From: Leuctra nigra
Taxonomy: Eukaryota > Arthropoda > Insecta > Plecoptera > Leuctridae
Length of the DNA stretch: 64,000 nt
Reading direction: 5' to 3'
Assembly (NCBI GenBank): GCA_934045905.1
Contig: OW203764.1
Span: 37,383,434-37,447,433 of the forward strand
Within the stretch, counting starts at the first letter, position 1. Each line of letters begins with the position of its first letter. The notes below the pieces were generated by a model. It saw only the letters and a program-made list of their open reading frames with translations. It was not told the origin of the DNA and searched no databases. The translations under genes and the position numbers were made by a program. Below, piece by piece: positions 31,901-42,307 of this stretch.

Positions 31901-32508
31901 TAGAGATGGGCCGATACCGATACCGATACTCGCGATACCACCGATACCATAGGTATCGGAGTATCGCCGATACTTCAATTTTTTTGGCCATATTTGGCGA
32001 TACTTTTGAACCAATACTTTTGAATTTTTCCGCGTTTCACAAAGACTGTTTCCCCATTGGCTGTTGCTCAACACACTATTATAGAAGCTAAAACACCATT
32101 GGCTTAAATGTACAATGAGCATCGACCAATCAGAGCGCCGCTTTGATCGAGGTTTCCTGCAGTTCATTCAACTTCTTTCATGGCGTCTTGCATTATTTTG
32201 TTAGGCATAACTTATTTTTAATGTGATGTGTTCCAAACGGAATAAAAGTGGTGTCTGGAACCAATTTACTATAAAACATGATTTCAAACTGATTTTTTTT
32301 TTGTATAGGTAATGCATTTTGTTTTGTTAAGTACATAGGGAAAATGAGTACTTAATTTGATGTACCTAACCCTGAAATCACACGTGCACATAATCTATAA
32401 AAATTAAGGTAACAAAAGTATCGGCGATAGTATCGGTATTGTAAATCAATAAGCAGGTATCGGTACAAGTATCGGTATCGGTGAAAATGTGGTATCGACC
32501 CATCTCTA
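31901..32508. mobile_element. hAT-type MITE with GATACCG repeats, 8-bp duplication
   Basis: Ends TAGAGATGGGCCGATACCGA and ...GGTATCGACCCATCTCTA are inverted, and GTTTATAC flanks both sides (31893-31900, 32509-32516). The subterminal regions are packed with GATACCG/CGGTATC words. The overlapping ORFs at 31895-32167 and 31906-32091 arise from these repeats and are not genes. Confidence 0.88.
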
Positions 32509-32516
32509 GTTTATAC

Positions 32517-33053
32517 ATAAAGAGGACTCCCGAAAATTTATAATAAATCTGGACTTGGACTCAACTTAAAACTAGAGGGTTCGAAAGAAGCAGCTGTGTT
32601 TTAATGTAACCTACCAGCTATCCTCATGGACTTACAGTGAGTCTCCCAACCCTATGACTGGCAGCTTTCTTCCGCCCGACGACATTTTGTGTCAAGTCAC
32701 CATCTCTCTGCTAATATGTACCCAGGAGAAGGACTTAGTTCTACGTCAAAAATAATGTTTACAAGCTTTTCCTTTTTAAAACGCTTTTTTAAATTTAAAA
32801 GTTAGTTTCGCTTTCAAACTAGTAGCTCCTAACTGCTTGCTAGGGCTCAAGAGTGCAGGTTTCTATGAACCGTACAATGTATGTAAAATTACTGAATGCA
32901 TTTATTACAAGTTTATGTTCATTTAAAAGATGAACATCTACATCACTTTACAAGCTTGGTTTTGGTGCAAACCCTCCAATTGTTTTTGGATAATTGAAAT
33001 AGGAATATAGTAGGTGAATTAAATATATTTGCAAAAATTATTACAAAAATAGT
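32517..33053. other. Non-coding interval, no feature seen
   Basis: Between the hAT MITE and the Z14 poly(A) signal. No ORF or repeat recognised. Confidence 0.4.
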
Positions 33054-33090
33054 TTTATTGCATTTAATAAATTAATAAGTACATACTTAA

Positions 33091-33276
33091 TCATTTTTTA
33101 GCTAGTTTGGAGGAGCCATGCTTATAATAACAATGTGACCTCAGACTATCATGATTCGGACAAACTTTGTTGCAGAGATGGCATTTGTAGGCTTTACACA
33201 GATCACTGTGCATGTTGCGAAAGTGACGTTGAAGATTTTTCATTGAGAACATCTTGAAACACATGGGGCACTGCCC
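33091..33276 (-). pseudogene. Zinc-finger exon Z14, finger-encoding part (split by a transposon)
   Basis: This reading frame ends TGA at 33091-33093 and encodes a diverged finger pair. Finger 1: CPMC, FKMFSMKNLQRH, FRNMH; linker SDLCKAYK instead of GDxxGPxx; finger 2: CHLC, VCPNHDSLRSH, CYYKH; tail GSSKLAKK. All eight zinc ligands are present. Upstream it runs straight into the terminal inverted repeat of a 5,988-bp element (33279-39266), and the missing first 32 nt of the exon lie at 39267-39298. Removing the element and one copy of a 2-bp duplication (TT) restores a 218-nt exon of the family's usual size in one frame. AATAAA lies at 33054-33059. As assembled, the frame from the acceptor meets a stop inside the element, so this allele is probably inactive. 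Confidence 0.75.
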
Positions 33277-35275
33277 TTCCCTACAAACACTGGGCGGCCC
33301 GGGCTTCTGCCCATCTAGCGCCCAAGTGGGACGTCCCGGGCGGGAACTGCAAGGGCATGCCCTGGGCCTGTTTTATCTGGCTGTAAAATTTCTAAGAATG
33401 TCCCGCCTTGGCCCCGCCCGGGAATGGCTAGGGACGGCCCGCGCGGGCGCTACGAATGTTTGAATTTGAGCTGCTGAAGTGACGTATTTTTTTCATATTT
33501 ATAACTTCATTTCTGTAATAATTACATCAACATTTCACATGGATATATTGATTTAAGAATAAATAAGTTTACAATTCCAAAGCATAGTATTCATGCCATT
33601 TTAAACGTTATAAGTAAAGTTTCTTTTATGAACTCGGCAGTCGGCCATCTTCGTGAATCAACTTGTTTCCGTTCCTCCTTACTTTCACAGTTTCAAACGC
33701 GGCGTTTGACGTTTGTTCATGAGTGTGTAGTTTACGTCCTTTTGAGTGATTTTGAATGTGATTTCAATTATTATCTGTGTCCGTGCATGCAGTGTTCACT
33801 GCCGAATAGTTTGTCTCAGTTCATACCATTTAATGTGACACAAATCGTGAAATAATTACAGTTTTGTGCTGCCTATTTTGCTTGGATTTTCATCACAGAG
33901 CCCTACAACCCATTGAAGGTGAGTCTTCATCAGAACTACATAAGTATCCAGGCATAATTAATCGTTGTTACTTTAGTTTTGTATGCTGGGGATACTAATA
34001 AACCAATAGTGTAAACAAAAGTTCAGTAAACATTAACCTCAAATGTAAAATATTGAAATGTAGAAATGTATGCAAAGTAAAATTTCCAACTAGGAGGTAG
34101 GACCTGTAACTAGTTTAGGTATTTATAAAATAAATAAAGTATCTAGGTAAACAGTTTGCTTGGCGTGGTAGTGTATACATATCAGTGGTAGTAGGTAGTT
34201 AGTAGGAGTGGCTACCTGTAGGTAGGTAGGTACTACCTACCTAGTACGTACCTCCGCCTATTTTGGAAATGTTTTCACCTCTACATTAACCATCCCACAT
34301 ACCTAGGTACCTACTGCAGTTTTAATAATGTTACTTGTTAAAGGTGAATCTACTCTGGAAGAAAATAGGCTATTAAGATATCGAACTCCAGAAACAAAGC
34401 GCGTATTCCTCAGCAGCGAGCTCGGTGCTGCAGAACCGAGCTGTATCGTCAAACCGAGCCGAAACATTTGAACCGAACAGAGCAGAGTGGTAAATATTTT
34501 CATTATATTTAATTATTTAACTTTATCAAGGATTTTAGTTACACAACAATTATTTTTGTTTGTCGTACCTTACAAGGACAATAACAAACATTTTTGTTGT
34601 GATCCGAAAGTAAAAATTATGTTGCATGGAAATCACATTCTTGTAGGAGGTAGTAGATACATAAATTGAATGGTGGTCCCGCTTCATTCAAATACATGTA
34701 GGTAACATTTTTGAGATTGGATGCTGTCATCCAAAAAAATAAACCGCACCTTTTGAATTTCCTTTAATGCGCCGGTGGTAAGAGAGCAGCCATTCCATGC
34801 AAATGCAGACATACATATATGCTGAATTATTAAATGTAAATAAATCAGCATGTTTTTATATTAAATTCATGGTATTTTCTTGCTGATACCTAATCAGTTT
34901 TGTGCTAAGTTTGAATAGTTATTTTGTTATCAGTAAAATTGTGGGACCGCATTTAAATTTAAATTTCGTGTCGAAAATAGTCAAGATTCACAAGTGGTCT
35001 ATGGTCTACTCTGCAGCTTTTTATTTCTTCAACATCACTATAATTATAATTAGAAAAGGAAGGATCTTTAAACTCTTAAGTGTTTTAGTAAGCTACTTTG
35101 AATATATTAAATGTGTACCACCATCGCTGTGTAACACGGTAACACTTTTAGTAACTTTTTTAGTATTTTCAATGAAGCATCCACAAATATTCATGAAAAT
35201 ATATTTTTTTTAAGTTTAGTTCATACCTAAACATATCCAATATCTACATTTAGTTGATTGGTCCCAAAGTATTAT

Positions 35276-36226
35276 ATTCGTGTTACGGGTGATACAAAAC
35301 TTGCTGTTACGGGTGTTACGTGTCATTTAAAATAGGAATACTCAACACAAAAACATATCTAGGTGGCACTTTGCATAATTTTGTAATTTTTTAAGATCTA
35401 GACCAAGCTTTTAAAAACAATACCTACTTAGAAACAAAAAATAAAATAAAATATGTACTTAAAATTTTAAAATTTTGGGTTCAAAATTTTAACTTGGCTG
35501 TTAGTAGTCTATTTTAAAATTTCTGAGGTAAAGAGAACCCTAATTTTTTATTATTGTCGTGCCTTTTTGTTGCGGCTTGCGGTACAAATTTTAATAAAAT
35601 AATTTTTTTAAAGTATTTTTCTTCTACTCTTGCTGATGAAATAGGTTAATTTTAATTCAAGTTTACATGTAATGCAATAAAATAATGCAAAAATACACGC
35701 TGATACCTATTTTAACATAGTCTTTCGTACGACGTAACGTAACACCCGTAACGGCCTGTAACACCCGTAACACAAATTTTATACATTTTTAATTGCATCT
35801 GCAAATATTTTAATTTTGCTAAAAATACCTTTTTATGAATGCTGTGACATTGCTTTACAAGAAAAAAAAATGTAATACAAAAGTAAATTCACAGAGTTTG
35901 ACATATTGTCTTACATGCTAACACAAAATGCTTGTCCAAATTGAGTAACACCCGTAACAGGTATACACAATTTTTTTTATGGGTAGACGTTAATACCTTA
36001 TTGAGATTTTATTTTTTTCCTACGCTCTCGAACCATAATGTAAATTAGGTACATGAAAAATTTAGAAGGCACAATGATTTACAATGATCCTAACTATTTT
36101 TATTTTTCTTATTTTTTCTTATTAGATGCTGAACCATAGCCAACTGACATTTCGGTTTTCATCCACGAAATGTCAGTTGGCTATGGCTGAACATACACCC
36201 GTAACACCCGTAACACGGAATGGCTG
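35276..36226. mobile_element. Nested element with GTGTTACGGGTG inverted ends
   Basis: GTGTTACGGGTGATAC at the left and CACCCGTAACACCCGTAACAC at the right, with further GTTACGGGTGTTACG and inverted copies inside (about 35308, 35740-35772 and 35945). The CCCGTAACA words are dense enough to suggest subterminal binding sites. No ORF. Confidence 0.5.
36134..36186. repeat. Perfect 21-bp hairpin with 11-nt loop
   Basis: CCATAGCCAACTGACATTTCG, an 11-nt loop, then the exact reverse complement. It lies inside the nested element. Small-RNA precursor or cruciform are possibilities; nothing proves either. Confidence 0.7.
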
Positions 36227-39200
36227 AGAGGAAATTAATTTTAGTTGCTAACTTTCACCTTACTTTTTGTTGGTTCTACAGATTCACCGTGAACTTGCCT
36301 GCTCTATCCTAGAGTCGATTTAAGAGCCTACCTACTTCAATTAAAAAGTAAATTGACTTCTTGGCAAATTAGCAAGATATTCTGGAGATGCACAGGACTT
36401 GGGACTTCATCATGTTACCTATACAGAAATGATTCAAACCTCTCTGATGGTAAGCCACATTTGTAGTATTTTATATGTGTAGTATTACCTCTAACCTTAC
36501 CTAATCACATTTACATGCAATATAGAATGTTCCATATTTTTATTGGGGTTAAATAATAGTTTACCTAATGGTAAATAATTTTACCTTAAGTGATTATTGT
36601 GGCAGGTCACACAACACAAAAATGATTTTTGTATTATTCATTGCCAAGAAGTTTATCAATTTACAAATTCTTCATTGAAACTATGTACCTATCTTTTTTT
36701 TAGGGATCACTCAGTGCCAAAAATTCAATTTTTTAAAATTTTGCAGCTATAGCAGTTATTTACATTAAATAGTTCTTGTGTAGTACCTAGGTAGAAACTA
36801 TTTGCTGGCTACAGCCTTGTGCTCAAAAGATTGCATCCGGGTAGATTGCGGATGTCAGTCCTCAACTCCACAAGACTGTGTGCTAATAATTTATGGATGG
36901 AATCCAGTATCTGGCCATTAAATCGGAAAATTCTTTTGAGCATAGTGTTAATTGACAAAATTAACAAAATCTTAGCGATAACAAGATCTTGTAAATGTTG
37001 CACTTTCATTGGTAGGACCTAATAAAAATTAAAAATTTACACAAAAAACACTTCTAACAATACGCCGCATGTTGCTAAACTTTTCAAGATCTTGTATAAA
37101 TCTTGTTTAGGCTAGAATCTGTACAATAATAATTGCAAATATCTTGCGAACATTATTAGTACAAGGTACCTTACCTAAATACTTTGCAATTTTATTTTTT
37201 CAGATGAAAGAAATACGTATTCAAGTGCATTCATTTTCTTGAAAAACTGAAGATGAAAAATTGTGCCAACATATCCGTGAGTGAAGTAAAATCCGAATTG
37301 TGTCTTGTCGATAAAGAGACAGCGTGCCAGACTTACTACCAGGTAGTACCTACCTCAGAATGTTTTGATACTATGTGACGTGTGAAAGTTGAAGGACATT
37401 TAAATTATGCTTTTTAGATTTTTGTATGTGCAGTTTGCACTGAGAATATCAATATGAAAGTTATCAGTATGGTCTTTATCGTAGATGCACTGTTAATAAT
37501 GTATAGAAAATTATTTGCGCATGATGATAACTGCAAAAGTTAGGTACACATATTTTTAGTTTGTTTACTGTCGACATATTTTGCTGCATACACATTTAAT
37601 GTTTTGTTACTTAATTTTCACGTGCTGATGAAGCTATACCTACCTACTACCAGATGACTTGGTCTACTTCATTTGCAATTTTAAGTGATGTGGTAGTATA
37701 ATCATTTACAATAATATATGTTTATATCATATGAAACTGTTTTTTTTTTTAATTTTCAGGTTTTCCTGCTCTTTATTATTCCTAAAAATTCAATTGCAGT
37801 GTATGATCTCCTATGTGTAGCATTTTATTTTTTGTAATTTATCAAAACAATATAGTAAGTAAGTAGGGAACACCTGAAAAAATTATTATTGAAACGATTC
37901 AATTGTCCTGTAAGAGATTATCAAAAAATAATTGCTAATTTCAAAATCCAACAACTGATTCATATAAACAAAAATTATGGATATTTTTATCCTTCTTAAT
38001 TTTTTTATGAATTAGGTAGGTAATAAGTCTCGTGAAATTTTGTTCCAGTAAGTTTTTAAATGTCAACACAAATAATTACTGACACTTGTCACACGCGAAA
38101 TGTAAAAAAATTAATCATGCAAATGAAATTCAATTATAATGGGACTTTTGGCGGGAAAAACGACGTATTTCAAGAATCCACTTACACTAATGTGTTACCA
38201 TGGTGAACCATCCGTCAATTTTCTGTCAATTTTCCTGTTAAGTAATCTATCAAACTTTGTAATTCATTCCTTGAAAACTATTCATCCCACAGCAAAAATA
38301 AAAGCACGATCTGTGTTCAGCAACATAATCAACTTTCATAAAATAATACCTATTATTCTGAAATCTGTATTTCACGAGACTTCCCCATTATGTGACAGTC
38401 AAGTTGAGGATTTCAAATGATCCCAAAATATTTTCCGAATAAAAATGAGTTAAAAATTAAAACAGTAGGTACCTAGGTACCTTAGGTAAAGTGTCAGGTC
38501 AGTAGAACAGCTGTCAAACAAGTATAGGGAAACATGGCGAGACAAAATAACTTAAAATAACCACTGATTAACTTAACAATATACCTGCAATTTTTTGAAT
38601 TGATATTGACCATTTAAATGCATTTCTATTGTGTTTGAGTAGACCTACTGTTCTTCTAGCATAATAAATTACAACAGTTGTGAAATATTCCGTGAACTGT
38701 GAACTAATACATTGACCCTGGAAGGAAATACCTGGTTTATTTTTTTCGTATGGCAACGTACCCTCCGAAATTGTAAAAAAAATCCCGTTTCTCGTGTCAC
38801 TCACGTTTGCAATCAATTATGTCTTAATGAAACGTATTTTTTTCAGGTACATTCGCATTCAAAATTAGTGCCTACATGCACGTGTCTGGATCAACGGCAC
38901 GTTTTGTAGGTACTGCGTTTTGAATGAGAGTGTACCTATCTAGATAGCACGTGACCGTTATGGAATGTGCGTAAGGGGAGGGGGCTACTGAGCGAGCAGC
39001 TGCTCCCGCGCGGGCCGCCCGGGAGGGGGCCAGGGCCGGCCCATGCCTCCCGCGCGGGCCGCCCGGAAGGGTCCAGGGTCGGCCCATACCTCCCGCGCGG
39101 GCGTCATGGGACGGCCCAGGCCGCCGCCCGGGCTTATTCCCAGTGGCAGGCCCCGGGAGTCTCACTCCATGCTAATCACCCATAAGACGGGAGGGCCCTG

Positions 39201-39266
39201 GGCAGGCCCGTACGCCCATCTGGGACGGCCTAGGACGCGTCCAGGGACCTCCCAGTGTTTGTAGGG

Positions 39267-39298
39267 TTGTATATCACTTCCAGCTTGCGGACGGATAT
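39267..39298 (-). pseudogene. Zinc-finger exon Z14, 5' part with splice acceptor
   Basis: Minus-strand acceptor CTCTTACATTTTGCAG (AG at 39299-39300) followed by AT ATC CGT CCG CAA GCT GGA AGT GAT ATA CAA, phase 1 as in every other Z exon. The next base on the minus strand is the outer end of the transposon's inverted repeat. The exon continues on the far side, at 33276. The call rests on the matching phase, total length and frame of the two pieces. Confidence 0.7.
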
Positions 39299-39508
39299 CT
39301 GCAAAATGTAAGAGAAACAGAAATGAATACGTTTTTTAGGCGAGAATCTTGTTCACAGCAAGTTAGGAAATACTTAACCAATAAGTTAAAAGCTGGATAA
39401 AGCGCATTGAAGATATTTAGTATAAACCAAGTTTCCTGTTGCAATATTTGTGGGTTAAATTCAGTGAATATTTAATTAATGTTAGCCTAAAGCTAAGTTC
39501 CCATAGAT

Positions 39509-40059
39509 CAGGGGTCGGCAACCTGTGGCTCCTTGGTGGTTCTTGAATGTCTCTTTTTAATTTGAATAAAGATCTGGAATCGAAAAAATTTAAAATTCGA
39601 AAACAAAATGGCTTTTGGGGCAACAATGGGAAGATTATTTGATTTTGTTCATTTTAGAGTCTCAAAATCACTTTTAAATTGTTGAAATTCTAAAAAAGAG
39701 CCCTGCGGGGCCAGAATTATAATGTTATTTGATTCAATTTGTTAATTTTAGAGTCCCAGAATTACTTTTAAATTGCTGAAATTCTAAAAAAGCTCCCTAC
39801 GACGGGGCAACAATTGGAAGGTTATTTTATTCAATTTGTTCATTTTATAGTCCCAGAATTACTTTTAAATTGTTGATATTCTTAAAAAAACGCCCTGCGG
39901 GGCAATAACTGGGGACTTCGTCGAAATATCAAAATAAACTTGTAATTCAATTAATTATTTTCGGTGTATTATATTTGATTGCTTCTACTGCGGCTCCCAC
40001 ATCTAATTTATTATTTATTGGGAAATTTGCTCCTTCACCAAAAAGGTTGCCGACCCCTG
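39509..40059. mobile_element. hAT-type MITE with internal tandem modules
   Basis: Ends CAGGGGTCGGCAACCTGTGG and ...GGTTGCCGACCCCTG are inverted. Flanks CCATAGAT (39501-39508) and TCATAGAT (40060-40067) match at 7 of 8 bases. Inside, a module of about 95 bp (TTTTAGAGT, then AAATTCTAAAAAA, then CCCTGCGGGGC) recurs three to four times and is shared with the MITE at 15963-16419. Confidence 0.85.
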
Positions 40060-40067
40060 TCATAGAT

Positions 40068-40834
40068 CGAAGTTTGCATTAATTTTGTTTCCCAATTTGA
40101 ATGGACCCATTCCTTAATTACAAGGTAAAAGGATGATCTCAGTAATTGAGGAGCTCTGTCGTGGGGCATCACCTTGCACCAGTTGCTGAACGTCACACTG
40201 ATGTGCAACTAGGCTAATGGTGACGGATGCATTATTATGAGGATGATTGGGAGATGATGAATAAAGTGAAATGCTGGAGCAGCTGGAATGGGAGATCTGC
40301 GTTCTCGTGATACTTTCACGACCTAACTTGCTTTGTTTCCAATGAATTGAAAACTGATCGTCAGTCACCCATGTAGTATTGATACCGTCAGAATGTGTCA
40401 CTGCGAGTGTTTATACTAGTACTTTGATATGTTAAATATCATTATTCAAACTTTCTCACTTTGCTCAGACCTTGGAACTAAATGACTCTGATAATTTTCA
40501 TGAGCTTGGGATCGCGATCTAAACGCCAGGGGCCTTATTCCCAAAGTGGTGTTGCAATAGATTTCCTTGTAGTGCCATAAGAAATACCATCAAAACGTTT
40601 CGTGCAAAGGGCACTGAATGACAATCAACCAGTGTAATGAATAAGGGATATGGTCAATTAAATCACTCTGAAGGAAGATGTCAGTTTCTTTAAACTACGT
40701 TGTAGAAAAAATTCACACTGTATAATCTACTTTAACTATTAGCGTCATATCGAGCCGACGAACAGATGTCTCCTAATTTTTGTACATATTTTTGTACAAT
40801 TGCCAATTAGGAATTGCCAAGATGGCGGCATAAT
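40068..40834. other. Non-coding interval before the RTE LINE
   Basis: No coding signal accepted. A possible short inverted-repeat element ends in GGCCTTATTCCCAAAGTGG near 40530. The minus ORF 40114-40401 has no recognisable domain. Confidence 0.35.
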
Positions 40835-40960
40835 GTAGTACACCTTTTGTATTGATCCTACTAAAGTTAAGTGTTTGAGCTAAAATAAATAGTTAAGAGC
40901 AGTGTGAGTAGCAAGTGTGTTTAAAATAGAAATTTTGAAGTGTTATATTAGAGAAAGGCA

Positions 40961-42307
40961 GTGATTAAACCTGCAGCTATGGATGATTTTCAAGGATTTC
41001 AAGGAAAAGCGGAAGTTAGGTTAGGGTTGAGTTTGGATGCGTCCAGCACAGAGGACCTACTGGGTTTTGAAGAAGAATCGTATCAAACTGACGCTATAGA
41101 AATTCTTCAGTCAATCATTAATAATGAGAAGACAAAAGGAGAAGAAGAAGAAGGAGTAGAAGAAGATGTTAGAGCCTTGAGAAGATGTCTCAAGGAGTTA
41201 AAGAAGGAAGTGGATGCGCTGAAAGAGAGTGATGAGGAATGGAGGGACCTTTGGGCAAATAAATTAATATGGGAATGGGACTTAGAAGATAGTGTCCAGT
41301 GCCTACGACGGACAGTAGACAATCTTCAAAAGGAAAACGCGTTCCTATATAATGAATTGCAGAAGTGTAAAGAAGTGTCACAAGGGAATGAAGGCAGCGG
41401 CAGCAGTGACATCAGCGAGCCGCATGAACAGGGCAGCGGCAGCAGCAACATCAGCGAGCCCAATGAACAGGACAGCGGCAGCAGCGACATCAGCGAGCCA
41501 CATGAACAGGGCAGCGGCAGCAGCGAGCCACATGAACAGGACAGCGGCAGCAGCAACATCAGCGAGCCCAATGAACAGGGCAGCGGCAGCAGCGAGCCAC
41601 ATGAACAGGACAGCGGCAGCAGCAACATCAGCGAGCCACATGAACAGGGCAACGGCAGCAGCGACATAAGCGAAATAACTGGGGTCAGGCAAACGAACAT
41701 TGGGATGGTTGGGATAGATAGGGAGAGAGTACAAGAAGATGAGATGCCAGAGAACCGTCAGCAAGGACCAGGTATGTCACAGACAATCCTAATGGGAGAT
41801 GTGAGGGGAAGGCAAGCCGGAGAGTTTTGCAAGGGAAATGGAAACAGAGCCAAAACAGACCGAGGAATTAGAATAGTTGAAATGTCACGAAGGATGAAAG
41901 AAGGATATTATGGCAAGAACACCGAGAATGCCACCATTATGTTGAAAGTGGGGAACAAGGAAGTACGAGAGGGAAGGAACAAAGAGGAAATAATGAAAGA
42001 CATTGGTGACCTAGTGGCGGAAACGAAAACAGCATATGGACGAGAAACCAGGGTGGTAGTGTGCAGCCTAGAGAGTGTGGCAGGTGGTTGCCTAAATGAG
42101 AGGCTGCAACAAGTGGTGGCAACAGAAGCCGGGGAGTTTCTAAATGTACCCTTCGTACCAGGGTACATGAAAGACATTATAAAATGGGAGTACGAGGCAG
42201 GGAGAGTGTTGCGAGAGTGCTGGGGACTTGGAGGAAAATCAGTGCGGAGTGTTAATAAGAGAGAAACGGGTTTTCGGACAAGGTGGGTGTGGAACGGAGT
42301 GAGGTAG
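40961..42307 (+). CDS. LINE ORF1 protein with coiled coil and Ser/Glu/His repeats
   Basis: 448 codons from the first Met; the Met at 40979 (MDDFQGFQ) is another reasonable start. Residues about 45-140 are predicted coiled coil (LRRCLKELKKEVDALKES, LRRTVDNLQKENAFLYNELQ), as in many LINE ORF1 proteins. Residues about 145-235 are imperfect tandem repeats of GSGSS-(D/N)IS-EP(H/N)EQ. The C-terminal ~170 residues are a basic, possibly nucleic-acid-binding region without a motif I can name. ORF1 ends 25 nt into ORF2, in another frame, which suggests coupled translation. Presumed role: RNA-binding partner in retrotransposition. Confidence 0.75.
   Translation: MIKPAAMDDFQGFQGKAEVRLGLSLDASSTEDLLGFEEESYQTDAIEILQSIINNEKTKGEEEEGVEEDVRALRRCLKELKKEVDALKESDEEWRDLWANKLIWEWDLEDSVQCLRRTVDNLQKENAFLYNELQKCKEVSQGNEGSGSSDISEPHEQGSGSSNISEPNEQDSGSSDISEPHEQGSGSSEPHEQDSGSSNISEPNEQGSGSSEPHEQDSGSSNISEPHEQGNGSSDISEITGVRQTNIGMVGIDRERVQEDEMPENRQQGPGMSQTILMGDVRGRQAGEFCKGNGNRAKTDRGIRIVEMSRRMKEGYYGKNTENATIMLKVGNKEVREGRNKEEIMKDIGDLVAETKTAYGRETRVVVCSLESVAGGCLNERLQQVVATEAGEFLNVPFVPGYMKDIIKWEYEAGRVLRECWGLGGKSVRSVNKRETGFRTRWVWNGVR
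41394..41665 (+). repeat. Minisatellite inside LINE ORF1
   Basis: About eight units of 27-36 bp (GGCAGCAGCGACATCAGCGA...CATGAACAG), all lengths multiples of three, so the frame is kept. Some units lack the GACATC (Asp-Ile) part. The ORFs on the other strand and frames here are repeat shadows. Confidence 0.85.

Larger units (their letters stand above)
33279..39266. mobile_element. 6-kb non-autonomous inverted-repeat element inside exon Z14
   Basis: Outer ends CCCTACAAACACTGGG (33279) and CCCAGTGTTTGTAGGG (to 39266) are exact inverted repeats, followed inwards by GC-rich words of the GGACGTCCC/GGGCGGCCC type over about 190 bp at the left and 260 bp at the right. TT flanks both sides, a possible 2-bp target duplication. 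The inside is AT-rich, with many AGGTAGGTACCTACC words and a nested element at about 35276-36226. No ORF exceeds about 103 codons and none has a transposase signature. The end design resembles that of the 5561-6633 element. Confidence 0.75.

Noticed and set aside
31895..32167. Gly/Ile/Tyr-rich ORFs with YRYRYSRYHRY
   Set aside because: Translation of GATACCG repeats at the end of a hAT MITE.
33265..33282. Acceptor TTTGTAG next to Z14 at the transposon border
   Set aside because: No pyrimidine tract, and use would give phase 2 instead of phase 1. The true acceptor is at 39299-39300.
35276..36226. CRISPR-like or telomere-like array (CCCGTAACA words)
   Set aside because: Spacing is irregular and words are inverted; better explained as subterminal repeats of a DNA transposon.
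38872..39264. Pro/Gly/Arg-rich ORFs near 39 kb
   Set aside because: They translate the GC-rich inverted end of the 6-kb element.
41326..41764. Hydrophobic LPLSCSCGSL repeat proteins on the minus strand
   Set aside because: Antisense of the ORF1 minisatellite; no independent evidence.
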